Shown: positions 34,785 through 49,700 of the stretch, in pieces
How positions within the stretch are numbered: the stretch's first letter is position 1
Layout of the letters: each line of letters starts with the position of its first letter
From: Tachypleus tridentatus
Lineage: Eukaryota > Arthropoda > Merostomata > Xiphosura > Limulidae
Reading direction: 5' to 3'
Length of the DNA: 64,000 bases
Assembly: GCF_004210375.1 (NCBI RefSeq)
Contig: NC_134828.1
Span: forward strand, 25,412,400 to 25,476,399
Notes under the pieces: generated by a model
The model's input: only the letters and a program-made list of their open reading frames with translations
What the model was told of the DNA's origin: nothing
The model's database searches: none
Translations under genes and position numbers: made by a program

Positions 34785-37700
34785 GTAGTAATTTTATGAT
34801 AAATATTGAGTGATAATATCATATAGTTTATTGTGCAGTTGAAGTAGACATATAGTAAATTATGTTGTTATATGTAGTTTTAAATTTGACGTACAAAACG
34901 TAGTTCTAAATTTTATAATGTATCATTCAATAATATCGATCCTTGAGTAAGGAATCACGTTATGCTAATTTAATAACACCTTATTACGAGTCATACCTGA
35001 AAAAGACAGACTAGAGTTTTGTCAAAAGATGTAATGTGTTCCACTATTAATAAAACTCTTCCTTATAAGTTCTTATTAGTCTACCTCTTACTATACTTTA
35101 ATCTGCTGATAATTCTGATATTGTCTAGTCCAATTTTTTGTTTTACTCTGAGTGAGAATTAGATCACATTCAATAACAATATCAGAAAACTGGGTAAACA
35201 GATGTGTAAAGTAGTTTAAATTTGTTGTTTTTTGGTTGTTTATAAAATCACTTAATTTTTTTAGTACTTTTGAATGTTTATGATATTTATTAATTGTAAA
35301 TATTATGTAGAATTGCAAATGTACTTTGTTCTACATTAAAATACTTTACTAAGATTTTTGATGTTCTTGCCAGATCCTTTATCAGGCAACAGTGCACAAA
35401 GTGAAAAAAGTCCTTATGAATATTAAGCAACAATTATAAATACTGATTAGTGTTACTAATGAATAATAATAATTATTATAATACATGTGTTAATCTGTTG
35501 CTTTTCATACTGTGAACAATATGAAATGACACAGCACTGTGTCTGTGCACTTACAATATTAAAAACTGTGTTTCAATACTCATGGTGGGCAGAGCACAGA
35601 CAACACATAGTGTAGCTTCCTGTTTAACTACAGACAAACAACATAATTTAAACACCCACAATGGTGTTTCATGGAAACAAAACATAGGAAAACTTGAAAT
35701 GAGCCAGTTTATCAAAGATGGAAATGAGTAAAATTGAAAAACTAAAATAAGTTTCAAGTTGTTAGACATTTTTTATGTGTGAGATTAGAACTCTTAATCT
35801 AATTAGCTTTCAAAGTCATTCTATACATTTTTTTTTTTCCAAATACAAACCTTTAGCTCTTATTTTCATCGTTTCTTGATCAATTTGAGATTTAGTTACA
35901 GTTTTCAACTCTGTAGCTCAAACCTTTTCAGTTGATGTATATGACCACATTGAAGGTCTCGTAGATTAATTTATTCTAATCCTGCCTAAAAGAATTTTAG
36001 TTATAGGATCAGCTGGTAGAGATCCAGATGAATAATAAAAGTAAATCAGTTTTCTCAAAATGAATATCAAGTGTCATGACTTTTGTGAATTCACTCTTTT
36101 TGTTGACTGCACAGTATATACTTAATGGAAAAAACTCATATTTAATTTATTGATTTGTTTATTTGTATATCACTGATGATATCTGTTATATCCTAATCAT
36201 CTTCAATTATTTTGAAACTCAGTAAATGAAAGATTGGACACCCAAGTAAGCTTGCATATACCTTCAGAAGTGTTGGAAGCTACAAATAATGTAGACGAAG
36301 GAACATCAAAAGACATTGAACAGTGTTGTCATGTAGATGAAAGTACTGGTAGGTGTTAAATACGTTTTTTTAAAAAAAAACAATAACACAAAAGTAATAG
36401 CATATATACATTAACCTGTTCAGTGCTGTAGACGAGATAACTCGTTCATCCAAGCTGATCAGTAACACAGTGCCACGGACGAGTTAATTTGTGAAATACT
36501 TGGCAGTCAACAGGTTAATATATAAACAGTAGTATTGCTGTGTGTGTACCGAGAACATAACAGGGCTTAAATATTTTTCTACTGACTTCATGCAACCAAC
36601 AGAGATGTTTATGTGCATTTTTTAAACATCGTAATAATTATATTGAACAACATTACACATGAAATAACCAAAGAGAGGTTCTAAAAACTGGTACCAATTA
36701 CTCAAGTAAACTTATAACAGATTCTTAATAATTATGATAAGTTAGGTTACAGCCTGAGAATAATAAATTTTAGAAACATAATGGCATACGTTTTCATTCA
36801 TATCACATCAAGGTAAATGATAAACTGGTAAATGTTTTTAAAATGATATTAGATAATTATCAAAACAGTTTTTACTTTAGGTTTTAGTATTTGTCTTAAA
36901 CAGATTCTTCTTCATGAAATTGGTAGTAAACTCATTATAATTTTAACAAGCGTCTGGAAATAATAGAAATTAGTTTTTAGGTTTGTTAATTCTACTGTTA
37001 TATTACAACAAATTTTACAGGAATGGATGGAATCTTAAAGATTCGAAGTGTGTTATTACTAAATCTGAAAAGGGAGATGAATTATTTGTTTTAATTTGTT
37101 TCTGAAAGAGGGATCTTTGATTCATAAAGGTCCTGTGAATGTTGCACATGCTACAGTTTCTAACCTTTTTGCACCATTTTCCACCCATTATTCCCCATGT
37201 CCTGTGCATGTGTTTACTTCTTCAAGGATGATTCTATGATCACATGCCAGTGCTTGTGGGAACTACTGCATGTGAAGTTTGTGTTATGAACTCTAGTGAT
37301 AAGAATAATATGTTAATGTCAACCTATTAGAACCTGTTAACTTTGTATGCATTAACAGAAATATGTAAAACATACACCTCTCTTACACCAGTTGTTTCTG
37401 AAATTTGTCCTTCTACCCAATTCGCTACTAAATGTAGCTTGTTTGTTAGCTTTTCTTAATAACAACCAGCAGGGTATAGGAAATGATGCCTTTTAGTTTG
37501 TTGATATAATTATTACATGTAATAATTTTACAATTTTTTTGTTTGTAATTAAAGCACTATGTTAACTTTGCCAATTCAATTTGGTAAAATGGTTTTGCTC
37601 TATTTACACCTTAGTTTGACAGAAATAGTTTGGAATATAAATAAATCATCATTGGTATATTGTGCAACAATGTGTTTATCCACCTGATAAATGAGCTAAA

Positions 37701-40700
37701 TGTTTCATAAATCAAAACTGTTGAGATTAAAGTCTTTTTTTTTTGTATACAGATGAAAGTGTGACTTAAATTTTTGAACGATATTTGTCAAGGTTGCAAA
37801 TTTAACACAAAAAATTAGATTTGTGTTGTGACCATCTGTTTTAGGTTGAAATCTTATTCAAAATTCTAGAAGAGGTGACTAAGTTGTCACTTAAATAATC
37901 TAAGTTTTGTGTTTTAAGTTATTTAACATGTTTAATGACCTGTAATTCAGAGTAATTTACATGTGATGTTGTGTATTCAATGTGAAATTGCTCACTTAAG
38001 AACATTTTTTAAATATTAGCAGGATTTCTTTCAGTTGCTTCAATAAATACATTTTTTTCTATCACGTAAACCAAAAATGATCAACATTTTGAAGATCAAA
38101 AAATGAATTATAACCAACAAAGAAAGTAGAACTTTCAAAAATATTTGTATCCAGGTGGACTTTTGTTTTTTGGTGACAAGTGTTTGATGTGGTTTGTCTT
38201 TTGCTGTATACCGTATATGTTAGTAAAGTAAAGTATTAGTATTGTTTATAGTGTGTTGTGGATGTATTTTGTACTTGTACAAAACTGATTGTTATTAAAT
38301 TTTTGATACATAAAACTTCCTTTTACAGATCTGCTAAGGTCTAATGATTTTCTTAATTATTATTTTGTAGAGGCTAAAGTCTGTACCCTTTCACATTTTA
38401 TTAATTTGTTTAGCACCAGCAGATAAAGAGAAACCAACGTGTCCTGATAATGGCTCAGAATTTCAAGATCTTAACAGAAGACATTCACTGTCAGCCCCTC
38501 AGTATAAACCTAGAACCCTGGATGAAGAAATTCAGGCAACTCCAAAAGTTAATTGCCCTGAAAAAATTGTAAGTTGGCATTTATAAATCAAAAATGGATT
38601 TTTTGAGTTTTACATAATCCAGAAAGTTGGTTTCATATCTTACAAGCTGTGGTACTTGTCCTTTATCTGGATCATGAACTTAAAAAAGTTTGGGAACTCT
38701 TCATGTCAGCTTTATTGTAGTTTTTGGAGTAGACATTTCAGCTGAGTTTATGTATTATAGCAATAGTGGTGGCCTTTTCTTTACTTGAATTACTTCATTG
38801 ATAGTGCATAAAGTATATAAGATGTTTGTGTGGAATCCTTCATGCTGTGTTATAGAAAATTTAATAAAGTTTTTCTTTTTTGTCGTATGTGGTGCTATCT
38901 GTTATTGTAGTTAACTTAATCAAATATAATAATAAGTGCTCAGTAACAGTAATAATGGGGAGGTGGGAGTTGTAAACCCCTTCATTAACATGTTCTTTGT
39001 TCAAAACTATTATCCCACAATGTTTGGTTTGGATTGGCCCAGTAGCCTAGGAGTAGTTGGATAACAGACAGACGGACAGACAGGCAGATACCTTTCGATA
39101 AATAAAGATTTTGAAAGAAGTAATAAATTAAGGTTAAACCCATTTTGGGATATTATCCATTTTTATGCTCTTATTGTTGGTGAATAATATTACAACCATG
39201 AATATTTTTATACTTTTTCATTTATTCTGTAAGGTAAAAACTTTCATTCAGTTAAATACAAAATGATTCAGAAGTCTTTGAAAAACAACAACATACAACA
39301 GTAATACTAAGTTAAAAAACTAATTTTGAATCAAAGAGAGAGAGAGATAGAAGGATTATTTTTTATTAATAACAAAAAAGTATTTACATTAGTGTGAGTT
39401 AATTTTGTGTTTTTCAGTGATTAAATACTGAATAAAATCAGAAGCATTGAGTACTGTGTTAATCAAAAACTACATACCATACACTCTTACAGTATATATT
39501 TCTCATGTCTCAAAATGTTACTTTTTTGTAGCTTGATTGGTCAAGATAGGTGTTTATTGTTTCATGGGATATTTGAATTGTTTACTAACATTGTGTGTCT
39601 GAACACTTTCTGATTTTGTGGCTCCTTTTTTCTGATTGGTCATCTACATGCACTTTCAAATGAGACTTGCTTTAACTTTTGAAGAAAATATTTTGTTTCT
39701 CTGAGAGAGAGGATTACTCTGGAAGCTGTATCTTAATGTCACTGTAGTTTTTCCTGCTGAGAAGGCCAAAACTGACTGTGGAAGTTCTGTCTTTATGTTA
39801 CTATTTATTCACTCTGAGAGAGCCAAGGTTTCTCAAGACAGCTGGTATAGGTATATTGGTTTATCCATATTAGACATCTTGAGATACATTTTTACTTCAA
39901 GTGGGTTTCTCGTCATCACAAAAGCCAAAGTTTGCTGTAAATTCCCTGTCTTTGTGTCACTATTTATTCACTTTACAAGAGCCAAGACTTGCTGTAGATG
40001 TCTTGTCTTTGTGTATTTCTCCATATTGCTTGTGTGTTCTGCTTTATTGTATTTATTCTTTAAATTAAACATTCATGTACATGTGTTTAACTAATTTTAT
40101 TTGTAATAAATATACTACTATTTAATGGTTAGTAACCAAAGACTTTAATGAAACAAATTATTTTGTTTTGGCATCAACATTGTGTCTTGGCTCTTTTGTT
40201 TCACCTATTTTTCTGTATATATTTTGTTCTTGTGGAAAAGAGTGACTGTGAGCTAGGTTTATTCTTGAATTAACTTTAAGTATATGAGCTCAGTCATTTT
40301 GACCAACCTTGTAACCAAGATAGCCAGGAAATTGTCTGTACTATTATTTTTATATAGTAAGTGTATCTTCACAAAATTTGGAAAGTTTTTAGTAACCATT
40401 ACAAATCTTTTGTACACACAAAAAAGTAAAATTTTTAAATTTATTTTTACTACAGATTTGTTTGTGAATTTATAAAGTCAGAGTGTAACTCTGACTCTCA
40501 TTAGTCTGAGTACAAGATGATTTTCATGCTGAGATTAAAAACATTTTTTTTCACTTTTACTGTTTTTAAGTTACATACATATAATATCTGGAACCTCTTA
40601 AATGAATATCAAAAGTTTTTCATTAAAAACTTATATTTTATCATTTATTTTGTCTACCCAAATGGATTTTTTTGTTTTGACCAACTTTATAATCATTCAC

Positions 40701-43700
40701 ACAAAAAAAGAAAATCTGAGTTTCCCTTTTTTTCTTTCTAGAATGACTGTAGATTGTAACAGTTAGTCATCCTAAACAACTCAAGACTCATAACAGTTTA
40801 CATCTAGTTTTATTATTGCTCTTTGAACTGTGTCTGACAAATGAACCCCCAAAACAAATGTAAATCACAGGGTGAACGTTGAACTGAGCCCTCCAGTGGC
40901 ACAGCAGTATCTTTGTGAACTTACTATACTAGAAACCAGGTTTTGATACCTGCAATGGGTAGAGCACAGATAGCTTATTGTGTAGCTTTCTGCAAAACTG
41001 TAAATAAACAAATATTAAACTGAACTTATGGTATTGAATTAGGTAATGGATGAGCTGCTTGCAAGCATATGTCATGGAGAAATTTTTTATTATTTTTTTG
41101 TCATTGCACAACGTAACCTGATTTGATTCAAAATATTTCTAGTTTTTACATTTTAGCTACTTTTACAACAATAAATAAAAACACACACACACACACATAT
41201 ATAGAACACAGAATATTTATTACAATTTTTTTTTTAAATATTTTTTTGCTTTCTGCTGCTATCTAAACCTAACCCCATTTTCTTGTAATTACATTAGTAG
41301 CACATAATTTTATTTATTTAAAATAATTACTTAAGAACACAGACTGAGTAGCTGAGGGAAGTATTATAAGACACTTTCACTTTAGTTAGGAAGCAAGTTA
41401 CATTACCATAATTATTATATATTGTATGCTACATCTGTGTTATCAGTTATATAAACCACAGTTAAACCCATTTGCTTCACTTTATAATCCCACTCTCTTT
41501 TTCACAAAGCATCGATAATTCTTTCTAGCATTTGCTTTTACATTATTTTTACATAAACAAAGATGACAGTGGGCTATAAAAATTAGACCATGCTGTAGTA
41601 ATATCTATGCTATAATCTTTCATTTATGTCAAACTTGGAACATTGTAGAGGGGTGTTGAAAAAGAAAAATAATGGGCAAATTGAACAAACAAATGTCACA
41701 TTACACAAACAAGGGGAAATTGGGAATATTTTATATAATACCTTTTGAAGTTAAGAAATCAAAACTTGTATGCTATTAGAATTATATTTAAGTATGGTTT
41801 GATGCCAGTTTTATTGTTAAGCTCAATTAAATTTTGAAAGTAACTTTGTAGAAATTCATGACTGGCTCACTGTTTTTCTGTCCTTATTGAGAACATTAAA
41901 CAGTACTAAAACCACAACAATTTTAATTCTTTTGTACAGCATTGCTTTACCATGTGTCTATTTTTCAGAAATTGTATGCTTATTTCAAAATGCATAAACT
42001 TTATGAACTTAAATTGCAATCATAATGAAGCAGACTGAATCATCTCATTTAATTCAAAATATGTTGAGCCTTATGTTGTAAGAATAACATATCCAGTATA
42101 TGCTGATTCACTTAGTCTGAAACTATATTTCAATTACTATTTCAGATTATTTGTGTAGATTTGTCTTCAGAGATGGAAAGTTCACCATTTAAATTGGGAG
42201 ATGGGTGAGTATGAACACCTTTCTTGCACTCTTCTGGTGAAGGACATGTTTGATAAGAATATATTTTTTAAAGTAAATGTTAGAAGAAATATGTAAGATA
42301 ATGTGTGAAACTTCTTTACTGTGGTAACTGTTGTTTCTGATGATGATCTGGTGAAACTTTATAAACACTGAAATTATATTTTATATATCCAACAGTAAAC
42401 AAGTTTTAAGTATTACATGACAATTAACAGGCTACTTCCTATAATTATCTGATACTTTTTTTTTGGGGGGGGTCTTTTTAGTGAACAGTAATTCTGTCGT
42501 ATGCACCATTAAAGCTAACCTGATCTGTGGTTGAGCTAAGTCCCAACTGGAACCTTAATCTCCAAGTTTTTTTATTATCTGTAAAAGTTCTTATACTATC
42601 TTTTTTAGCATTTTTATTATTATTTTTAATCTGAATGTCACTAGCTTTAAAAGCAACAATCCACGTCACTCATGGACTGTGCTGAAGGGCATGTCACCTC
42701 GTGAGAGTTCGACTCAAAACAGTGATGTTTGGATTTAAGTAACTGACAGTGTGACTTTTTATTTCAGTTTAATGTATTATATATTTTAAGTTGAATTTAG
42801 TTTTCAACAAATTATAAAACATTGCCATAGTAAGATAATATTTTCTGTATTGTATGTTCAACATTATTTCAAGTCTTAGCTTGCAGCATTAATCTTGCAG
42901 GTGAACACTTTTGCAGAGGGTTTGACCTGTGGTTTGGATAAAACAATTTGTTGTAAACAAGATAAGATACTGGTATTACTAAAGATGAATACAGACCGAA
43001 ATATCTCATTTTACAGCTCAAAATGACAGATTATTTGTACGTGATCCAACAATGAGAAATATGTTGTTTTTCGTTAAGCAATTTTTGTTGTGTTAATAAA
43101 TCACTTTTAGCATTCAAAACTTGAAGATTTAGTACTTGTGTTAATACTCATAATATGTATTCATAACAGCTATATGAGATATTTAAACTGAAGTATTTTA
43201 GACACGTAACACATCTGTTATATGATTGTTCAAGTATCTTAATGATTCATATTAAAACATTACGTTTTAAACTATAAATTGAAAGTGTTAATAAGAAAAG
43301 TTACAAATTTATCCAGAAGTGTTCAAGTTTAAATATATTTTTATGTGCAAGTTTGAAATTTAAGAATGTGGCTGTGATAATTAAAGCATAAGTTATCTAA
43401 GTTGAATTCAATTCATAAAGATTGTTACTTATTTTTAAGAAACAGTGGATATAATATGGAAACTATTTTAAAATTAGCTCAAGACTTTCAGCTCTTGAAA
43501 TGATGAAACGTACCTTGGAAATATTTGTCCACAGTAAACACAGAATAGACAAAAGACATCAGTTTGTTCTGACTATACTCCATGAAAATACCCTATGGGT
43601 AAGAACTGTGTTCACAATCACACAATGTATGTATAAAACCAATCTTAGTAAAACGTTGTTTTGTACATCATTCATTTTCAGATCTCATCTTTGCAAAATC

Positions 43701-46700
43701 TGTCTTTCAGTTTTTTCTTAAGAAAAAAAGTTAACCTTATTTCAGTTATTCTTTAAATAATGGAAAATTATTTAATTGAAATTTGTTATGGAATATTTTT
43801 CCTTGTTGAAAAATTGTAATAATAACAGCAAGAAATAATAAATTTATGTTTTTTAAATCTTAAAAAACTTAGTTTTAAATCTCTTACAATAAATTATTTT
43901 TTATAAATACTAAAACTTCAGTTTATCATCTGATGATGTTTCTATCAGTAAACTATCAGTCAACTGTGTGTGAGGAAATGCAAAACCAATCAAAAAAGAA
44001 AAATTTCAAATGAACTTAATTCAAGGCCCAGCATGGCTAGGTGGTTATGGCACTCGACCCTTAATCTGAGGGTCGCGGGTTCGAATCCCTGTTGCACCAA
44101 ACATGCTCGCCTTTTCAGCTGTGGTGGCATTATAATGTCACGGTTAATCCCACTCTTTGTTGATAAAAGAGTAGCCCAAGAGTTGGCGATGGGTGGTGAT
44201 GACTAGCCGCCTTCCCTCTAGTCGTACCCTGCTAAATTAGGGATGGCTAGCACAGATAGCCCTTATGTTGTTTACGCAAAATTCAAAACAAACTTAAACC
44301 AAACTTAATTCACAGTAATCATAACAAAATAAGAAATATAAAATAACATATGTTATTATATTGTATCTTTTGAAATTAATTCCAGAAATATTCATATTTG
44401 TTTTTCTGCAGCTAGGAGATTTTACTTCAGATCCTAAAGAAATATGTGGCATGTTAGAAGACTTGAATGAAACTAAACCATGTGAAGCTTGTAGTATCCT
44501 TTTATTATGATCTTAGTTTTCTGTTTAGACTGTGAAAGACCTTTCTTTAACAAGATTTTTAATTTCATCATCTTGTAACCACATTGCATATGTTACCATT
44601 TACAGTTGACCCTAAAATTTATTTTTGATCAAAAAGTAGTCAGACATGGAAGCCTAAAACACTGAATATGCCATTACAAAAAAATGTTAATGAAGTATTA
44701 AAAAATCGTTAGTTTTCAAGCAATACTTTAATTTTTTCTTTCTTTTCTTGTTGAGATGATGTAGTTTAAATAATTTATTAACATGTAAAACCCCATATGA
44801 CACTCAGAATACTTGATCTTATGGTTTTTCCAAAAGCATGTACAAAACCTGAAGTCTTTGAATTGGGCTTAGCAAGTCTTTGCACTAGAAAGTATGTAAT
44901 TTTCCAAACAAGTAGTGCCATGTTGGGAATATCATGGAAAACATTAAAATCTCTCAGTAAAATATTTTTCATGTATGCATTTTAATCAACTTCATCACAT
45001 GACACGTTTACCTTATAATTTAATAATTGAGTGGATCCAATTCTTTGATGATTGTTTTATACAGGCCATATTTATGTAATCACAGTTTGTAAAGTGTGTT
45101 ATTTTTTGAATTACATTCTTCTCAGGAATGACTTATGTAATCTCACCACGTAGAGAAGTGTGGCATATGGCTACTAAAGAAATGTGAATTAGGATCATTG
45201 TGATAGCTAAATTTTGTTGTTTATGTTCCATGGTCTTGAAAAAAAAAAAAAGTCCAGTTTACCTTTTGACAAAAAAAATCTTCAAGAGTTTATGAAATGA
45301 ATGTTGCTGGATCACAAGTTTTATGTGTATATTAGTTGTTAGTTTTGTTGCCTTTGTGTTGTGTCTTCATAAATTAAGTTATTCTGAACGCAACATTCAG
45401 ATTTATCATCTATTTTTGAAATTATGTAAGTACAGTTTTACATATGTCTGCTGTGTGGTTTAAACCAAGTTGTAGTCAGTTGTTTATGTCACACATAAAA
45501 GTATAGAATATAAAGTAATCACCATTCAGAATCAAAGATCAAGGATGAAGTCCCTATATTTGGGGGAGGTGCTTGACTGAATTTTTCAACAAGATATCTG
45601 AATCACTATATAATTGGTATTTCTGTATATTCTCAAGCAGAAAATGTATTGATGAAGATAAAGTACTGTGAGAACTGTAGACAGTCTAGTATGTCTACCA
45701 CATAATTTACTTTGGAAATTTAATGCCACTTTTCAGACACCAGCGATTTGTCTAAAAATTTGTGATGACAATAATAAGTTATTTATTTTCTCCCAAGACT
45801 CCCCAAAAAAAAATTGTATACAGAATTGTATACAATTGAATTAACAAAAATGGAATTGAGCCCTTACACCTGCAAAAATTGGAATTTTGAGGGACAATCC
45901 CTATTTATTCTTCTCCACCTGCAAAGTTTTCTTATACCGAAAAAATGGAATTTTGGAGGAAGTCCCTTGCACACCTGCAAAGTTTTTTTGTTTGTCTAAA
46001 AATTTGTGATAACAATAAGATGTTATTTATTCTTCTTCCAAGACCCCCCCAAAAAAATTCTATACAGAATTAACAAAAATTGGACTCGTACCGAAAAATG
46101 GAATTTTGGAGGGAAGTCCCTTTGCAGACACCTGCAAAGTTTTCTTGGTACTTTTATTGTTTGTCTAAAAATTTGTGATAACAATAAGACGTTATTTATT
46201 CTTCTCCCAAGACCCCCCAAAAAAATTCTATACAGAATTAACACCTGCAAAGTTTTTCTTGCAGAACTTTTTTTGGAACTTTGTCTTTGTCTAAAAATTT
46301 GTGATAACAATAAGAAGTTATTTATTCTTCTCCCAAGACCTCCCTCAAAAAAATTGTAAAAACAAAATTTGCATCCAGAATTAACAAAACCTGCAAAGTT
46401 GGTACTCTTACTGAAAAATAAGGACCCCCCAAAAAAATTTTACAGAATTAACAAAAATGGACTCAGTCCCTTTGCAGACACCTGCAAAGTTTTTCTTGGT
46501 ACTTTTATTGTTTGTCTAAAAATTTGTGATAACAATAAGAAGTTATTTATTTTTCCCACAAGACCCCTCAAAAAAAAAAAAAAAAATTGCATCCAGAATT
46601 AACAAAAAATTGGGCTCTTACTGAAAAATGGAATTTTGGAGGGAAGTCCCTTTGCAGACACCTGCAAAGTTTTCTTGGTACTTTTATTGTTTGTCTAAAA

Positions 46701-49700
46701 ATTTGTGATAACAATAAGACGTTATTTATTCTTCTCCCAAGACCCCCCCAAAAAAAATTCTATACAGAATTAACAAAAAATTGGACTCGTACTGAAAAAT
46801 GGAATTTTGGAGGTAAGTCCCTTTGCTATGACCCTGCCAAAGATATACAAATGATAAAGATTTATTAGACCATTCTGAATATTAGTAGAGGCCTATGAAT
46901 AAGTTTCCTTATTCTTCCAAAAGAATTTCTCCAAGCCCATTCCCTTGGATGTGATTTCGCTAGATAGTAGATAGGGACAGTGGGAATCTCGTTTAATATA
47001 TTGCGCTTAAGATAATAAAATGGATCAATAGCTCTTGACAAGTAAACATTAAGGACATTAATATGTGTGGTGTTTACTATGAATTCTTATTTAATTATAT
47101 TTAACTTTTGTTAAATACATTCAGGAGAATTAGAACAACATGTATATTTCTTGGAAGAAACTCATCCTCAGTATGAGATAAAATGCCATTTATAAGAACA
47201 GCACTATCATTTAAACCTTTTAACGTATTTGGTTAGATTAGAGTCGATTATTCACATACTTAAAAGATTTAGATTACACAATGAACAATCATGTAATTTG
47301 TACTTGAAGCTTTCAGTACTTGGTGAAACACTATAATTACAGAACTGAAGGGAAAAAAAGTTATACATTTCACAACAATGTAATTTGTTACTAACAAGCT
47401 TTTTTGCAGGAAGCTATGACAAAGAAAACATGATAATAACAATGTGTTTGCAGTAGCCCATCATACTAGAGATTAAGACTGTATGATGAATTGGATAATT
47501 CTAAACTGATGGGATATAAATCATATACAACAAAAAGAGAGAGAAACAAAGTCTTCCACATTTGCCTAATTTGTAATGCCTAACACAGAAGTTTGAAAAA
47601 CCTGATATCCCTCTTAAGAGCATACAAATAATTTAGTTGATTAAAGTCCAAATGAGTGAATAGCGCATTGTACTTTCTCTTGTTGAGAAGTATGATTGAA
47701 GTCTGGCCACTACTGACATAGAAACGACTGTTTTAAGAAATAACTTCCTTTAAAATTGAAGCAAAGGTGTAGAATATAAACTAGTTAGTAATTAATATCT
47801 TATAATTGAAAAATGATAACTAATTAGTAGTCGCACGTAGGTGATCATATAGACTGCTAACAGTGACAATGGTACTCGAACATGTTGTGTATCGGATAAT
47901 ATTTTCTTAAGATGTCATTGGATACTAAGTTATTTGTGATTATATTTAATCAGGTCGGAACAAGTAGAATTGCCAGTTCTTTCGAATCCAGCTGTTCTTC
48001 CCCCACCGTACGTGGTAAGACTTCTACTGATTTATGGTCGATCCAATACAATGCCTGAAATTCAGAGAAATCAAGAGGTAAAGAAATCGTTTGCAGTATT
48101 TTTTTTCATTGTCATTGTGTAAAATATGGAATCATTCTGTGTATAGGAGCTCCCATACTGCAAGAGTATTATAACTAGTATGAAAACACAAACTTCAACA
48201 TCAGAATGAGAAACAACATCCTCTGCCACTGAAGTGCAAGATGCACAGTTCTTTATACTATTAATTAACTCTATAGTCTTCTACTGCAATTTGACCCCCC
48301 CTCTAGTACAGCTGTAAGTCTACGGACTTACAATGCTAAAATCAGAGGTTCGATTCCACTAGGTGGGCTCAGCAGATAGCCCGATGTGGCTTTGCTATAA
48401 GAAAACACACTTTTACTGCACACATGTTATCAAAGTTATGTTTATGGAATTAATAGTTTCATAGTTTATTTTATTATAAAGTCGATCTATAAAATATTTA
48501 TTCCATAATTTTATAAACATGTTATCAAAGTTATGTTTATGGAATTAATAGTTTCATCCACTTACTTTATTTTATAAACATGTTTTCAAAGTTATGTTTA
48601 TGGAATTAATAGTTTCATCCACTTACTTTATGTTTGCAATAAATATTTCTCTATAGATCGACTGTATAATAAAATATCTTGTTAAAACTGAATCCCTGTT
48701 GTTACCACATCACTACATACTATAACTAAGCTAACCCTAGTTCTGTTTGTTCCATACAAGTACTTGAATTGATAACTTGGCAGTAAATGTGGATGCTTAT
48801 CATGCTAAAAATCAGGTTTCCATATAGACATCATGCAGAGCACAAATAACCTATTGTGGACCATTATGCTTCTAACTAATTTACGTGAATAGTTTTCACA
48901 TATGTCATAATTCCTTACGTGGTGGACGTGGAATGAATAACCATTTCTTTGTGGTTACAGTTGAAAAGCAAGTCATAATATTTTTGCATGTAATTATTGC
49001 TTTTGTTTAATTTACATGCAGGATGAACAGAAGCTTTTCTGTTTGTTAATGGTTGCAAAGTCTTATGCAATCAAAATTAATTGGCTGAATAATGTTTATG
49101 AAACAAATGTGAAGGTACTTGAGGCATCTTAGAATACCTTAATATTCTTTTTCAACAAACCTACTCAGTTGTAAATAGTTTATTTTAAAATGTTAATGGT
49201 TTGACCTAACAGTAGTAACTATTCAGCTAAAGGAGACACAACAAAAGACAAGTCAAAAGTTTATCAGAGAAATTCTTTTAAAATTGTTCATGTGATTATA
49301 TTAATAAACTGCTTAAATTTCTTTTTTTTTTCCAGATAGTAAAGAACTTCCTCGATTCTTGTTATTTTTTTATGGATGTTCTATATATCCATGATTCACC
49401 AAACGAGGATAACAAAAGTCAGGTATGCTAACAGAAGGTGTTTGAAGATTTTTCCAGTTTAAAGTATTTATGGAGTAATCACTTACACGGACTCTGCATA
49501 TTCTAAATATGCTGTTAAAGTTTTATGTTTTCTTTCAATTTATGTATTTAATATAAGAGATGAGCTACTAAATCAAGAAACTAACATACTGGTATTTTCT
49601 TATGTATTTCTGATAATGAAATGTTTAAGGTTTGTGTCTCTTAAATGTTTTGGGCACGAGTTGGGCTTATGGTAGAACTCTGGATTTTGGGGCTAGAAAG

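Noticed and set aside
44024-44110. tRNA gene (A and B boxes present in SINE heads here and elsewhere)
   Set aside because: Each is fused to a SINE body, several have target-site duplications, and none folds to an intact tRNA by eye.
44529-44574. A 46-base candidate for BABAM1 exon 7 (phase-compatible, encodes FFNKIFNFII)
   Set aside because: It would need a 35-base intron and aligns with a two-residue gap. The 25-nt exon at 45401 aligns gap-free, has better splice signals and fits the U12 donor.
44778-44985. Overlapping antisense ORFs of 62-64 codons
   Set aside because: Mutual shadows inside the U12-type intron with no conservation I can recognise.
46006-46868. ORFs of 77-117 codons on both strands
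   Set aside because: They run through the irregular satellite array in BABAM1 intron 7.
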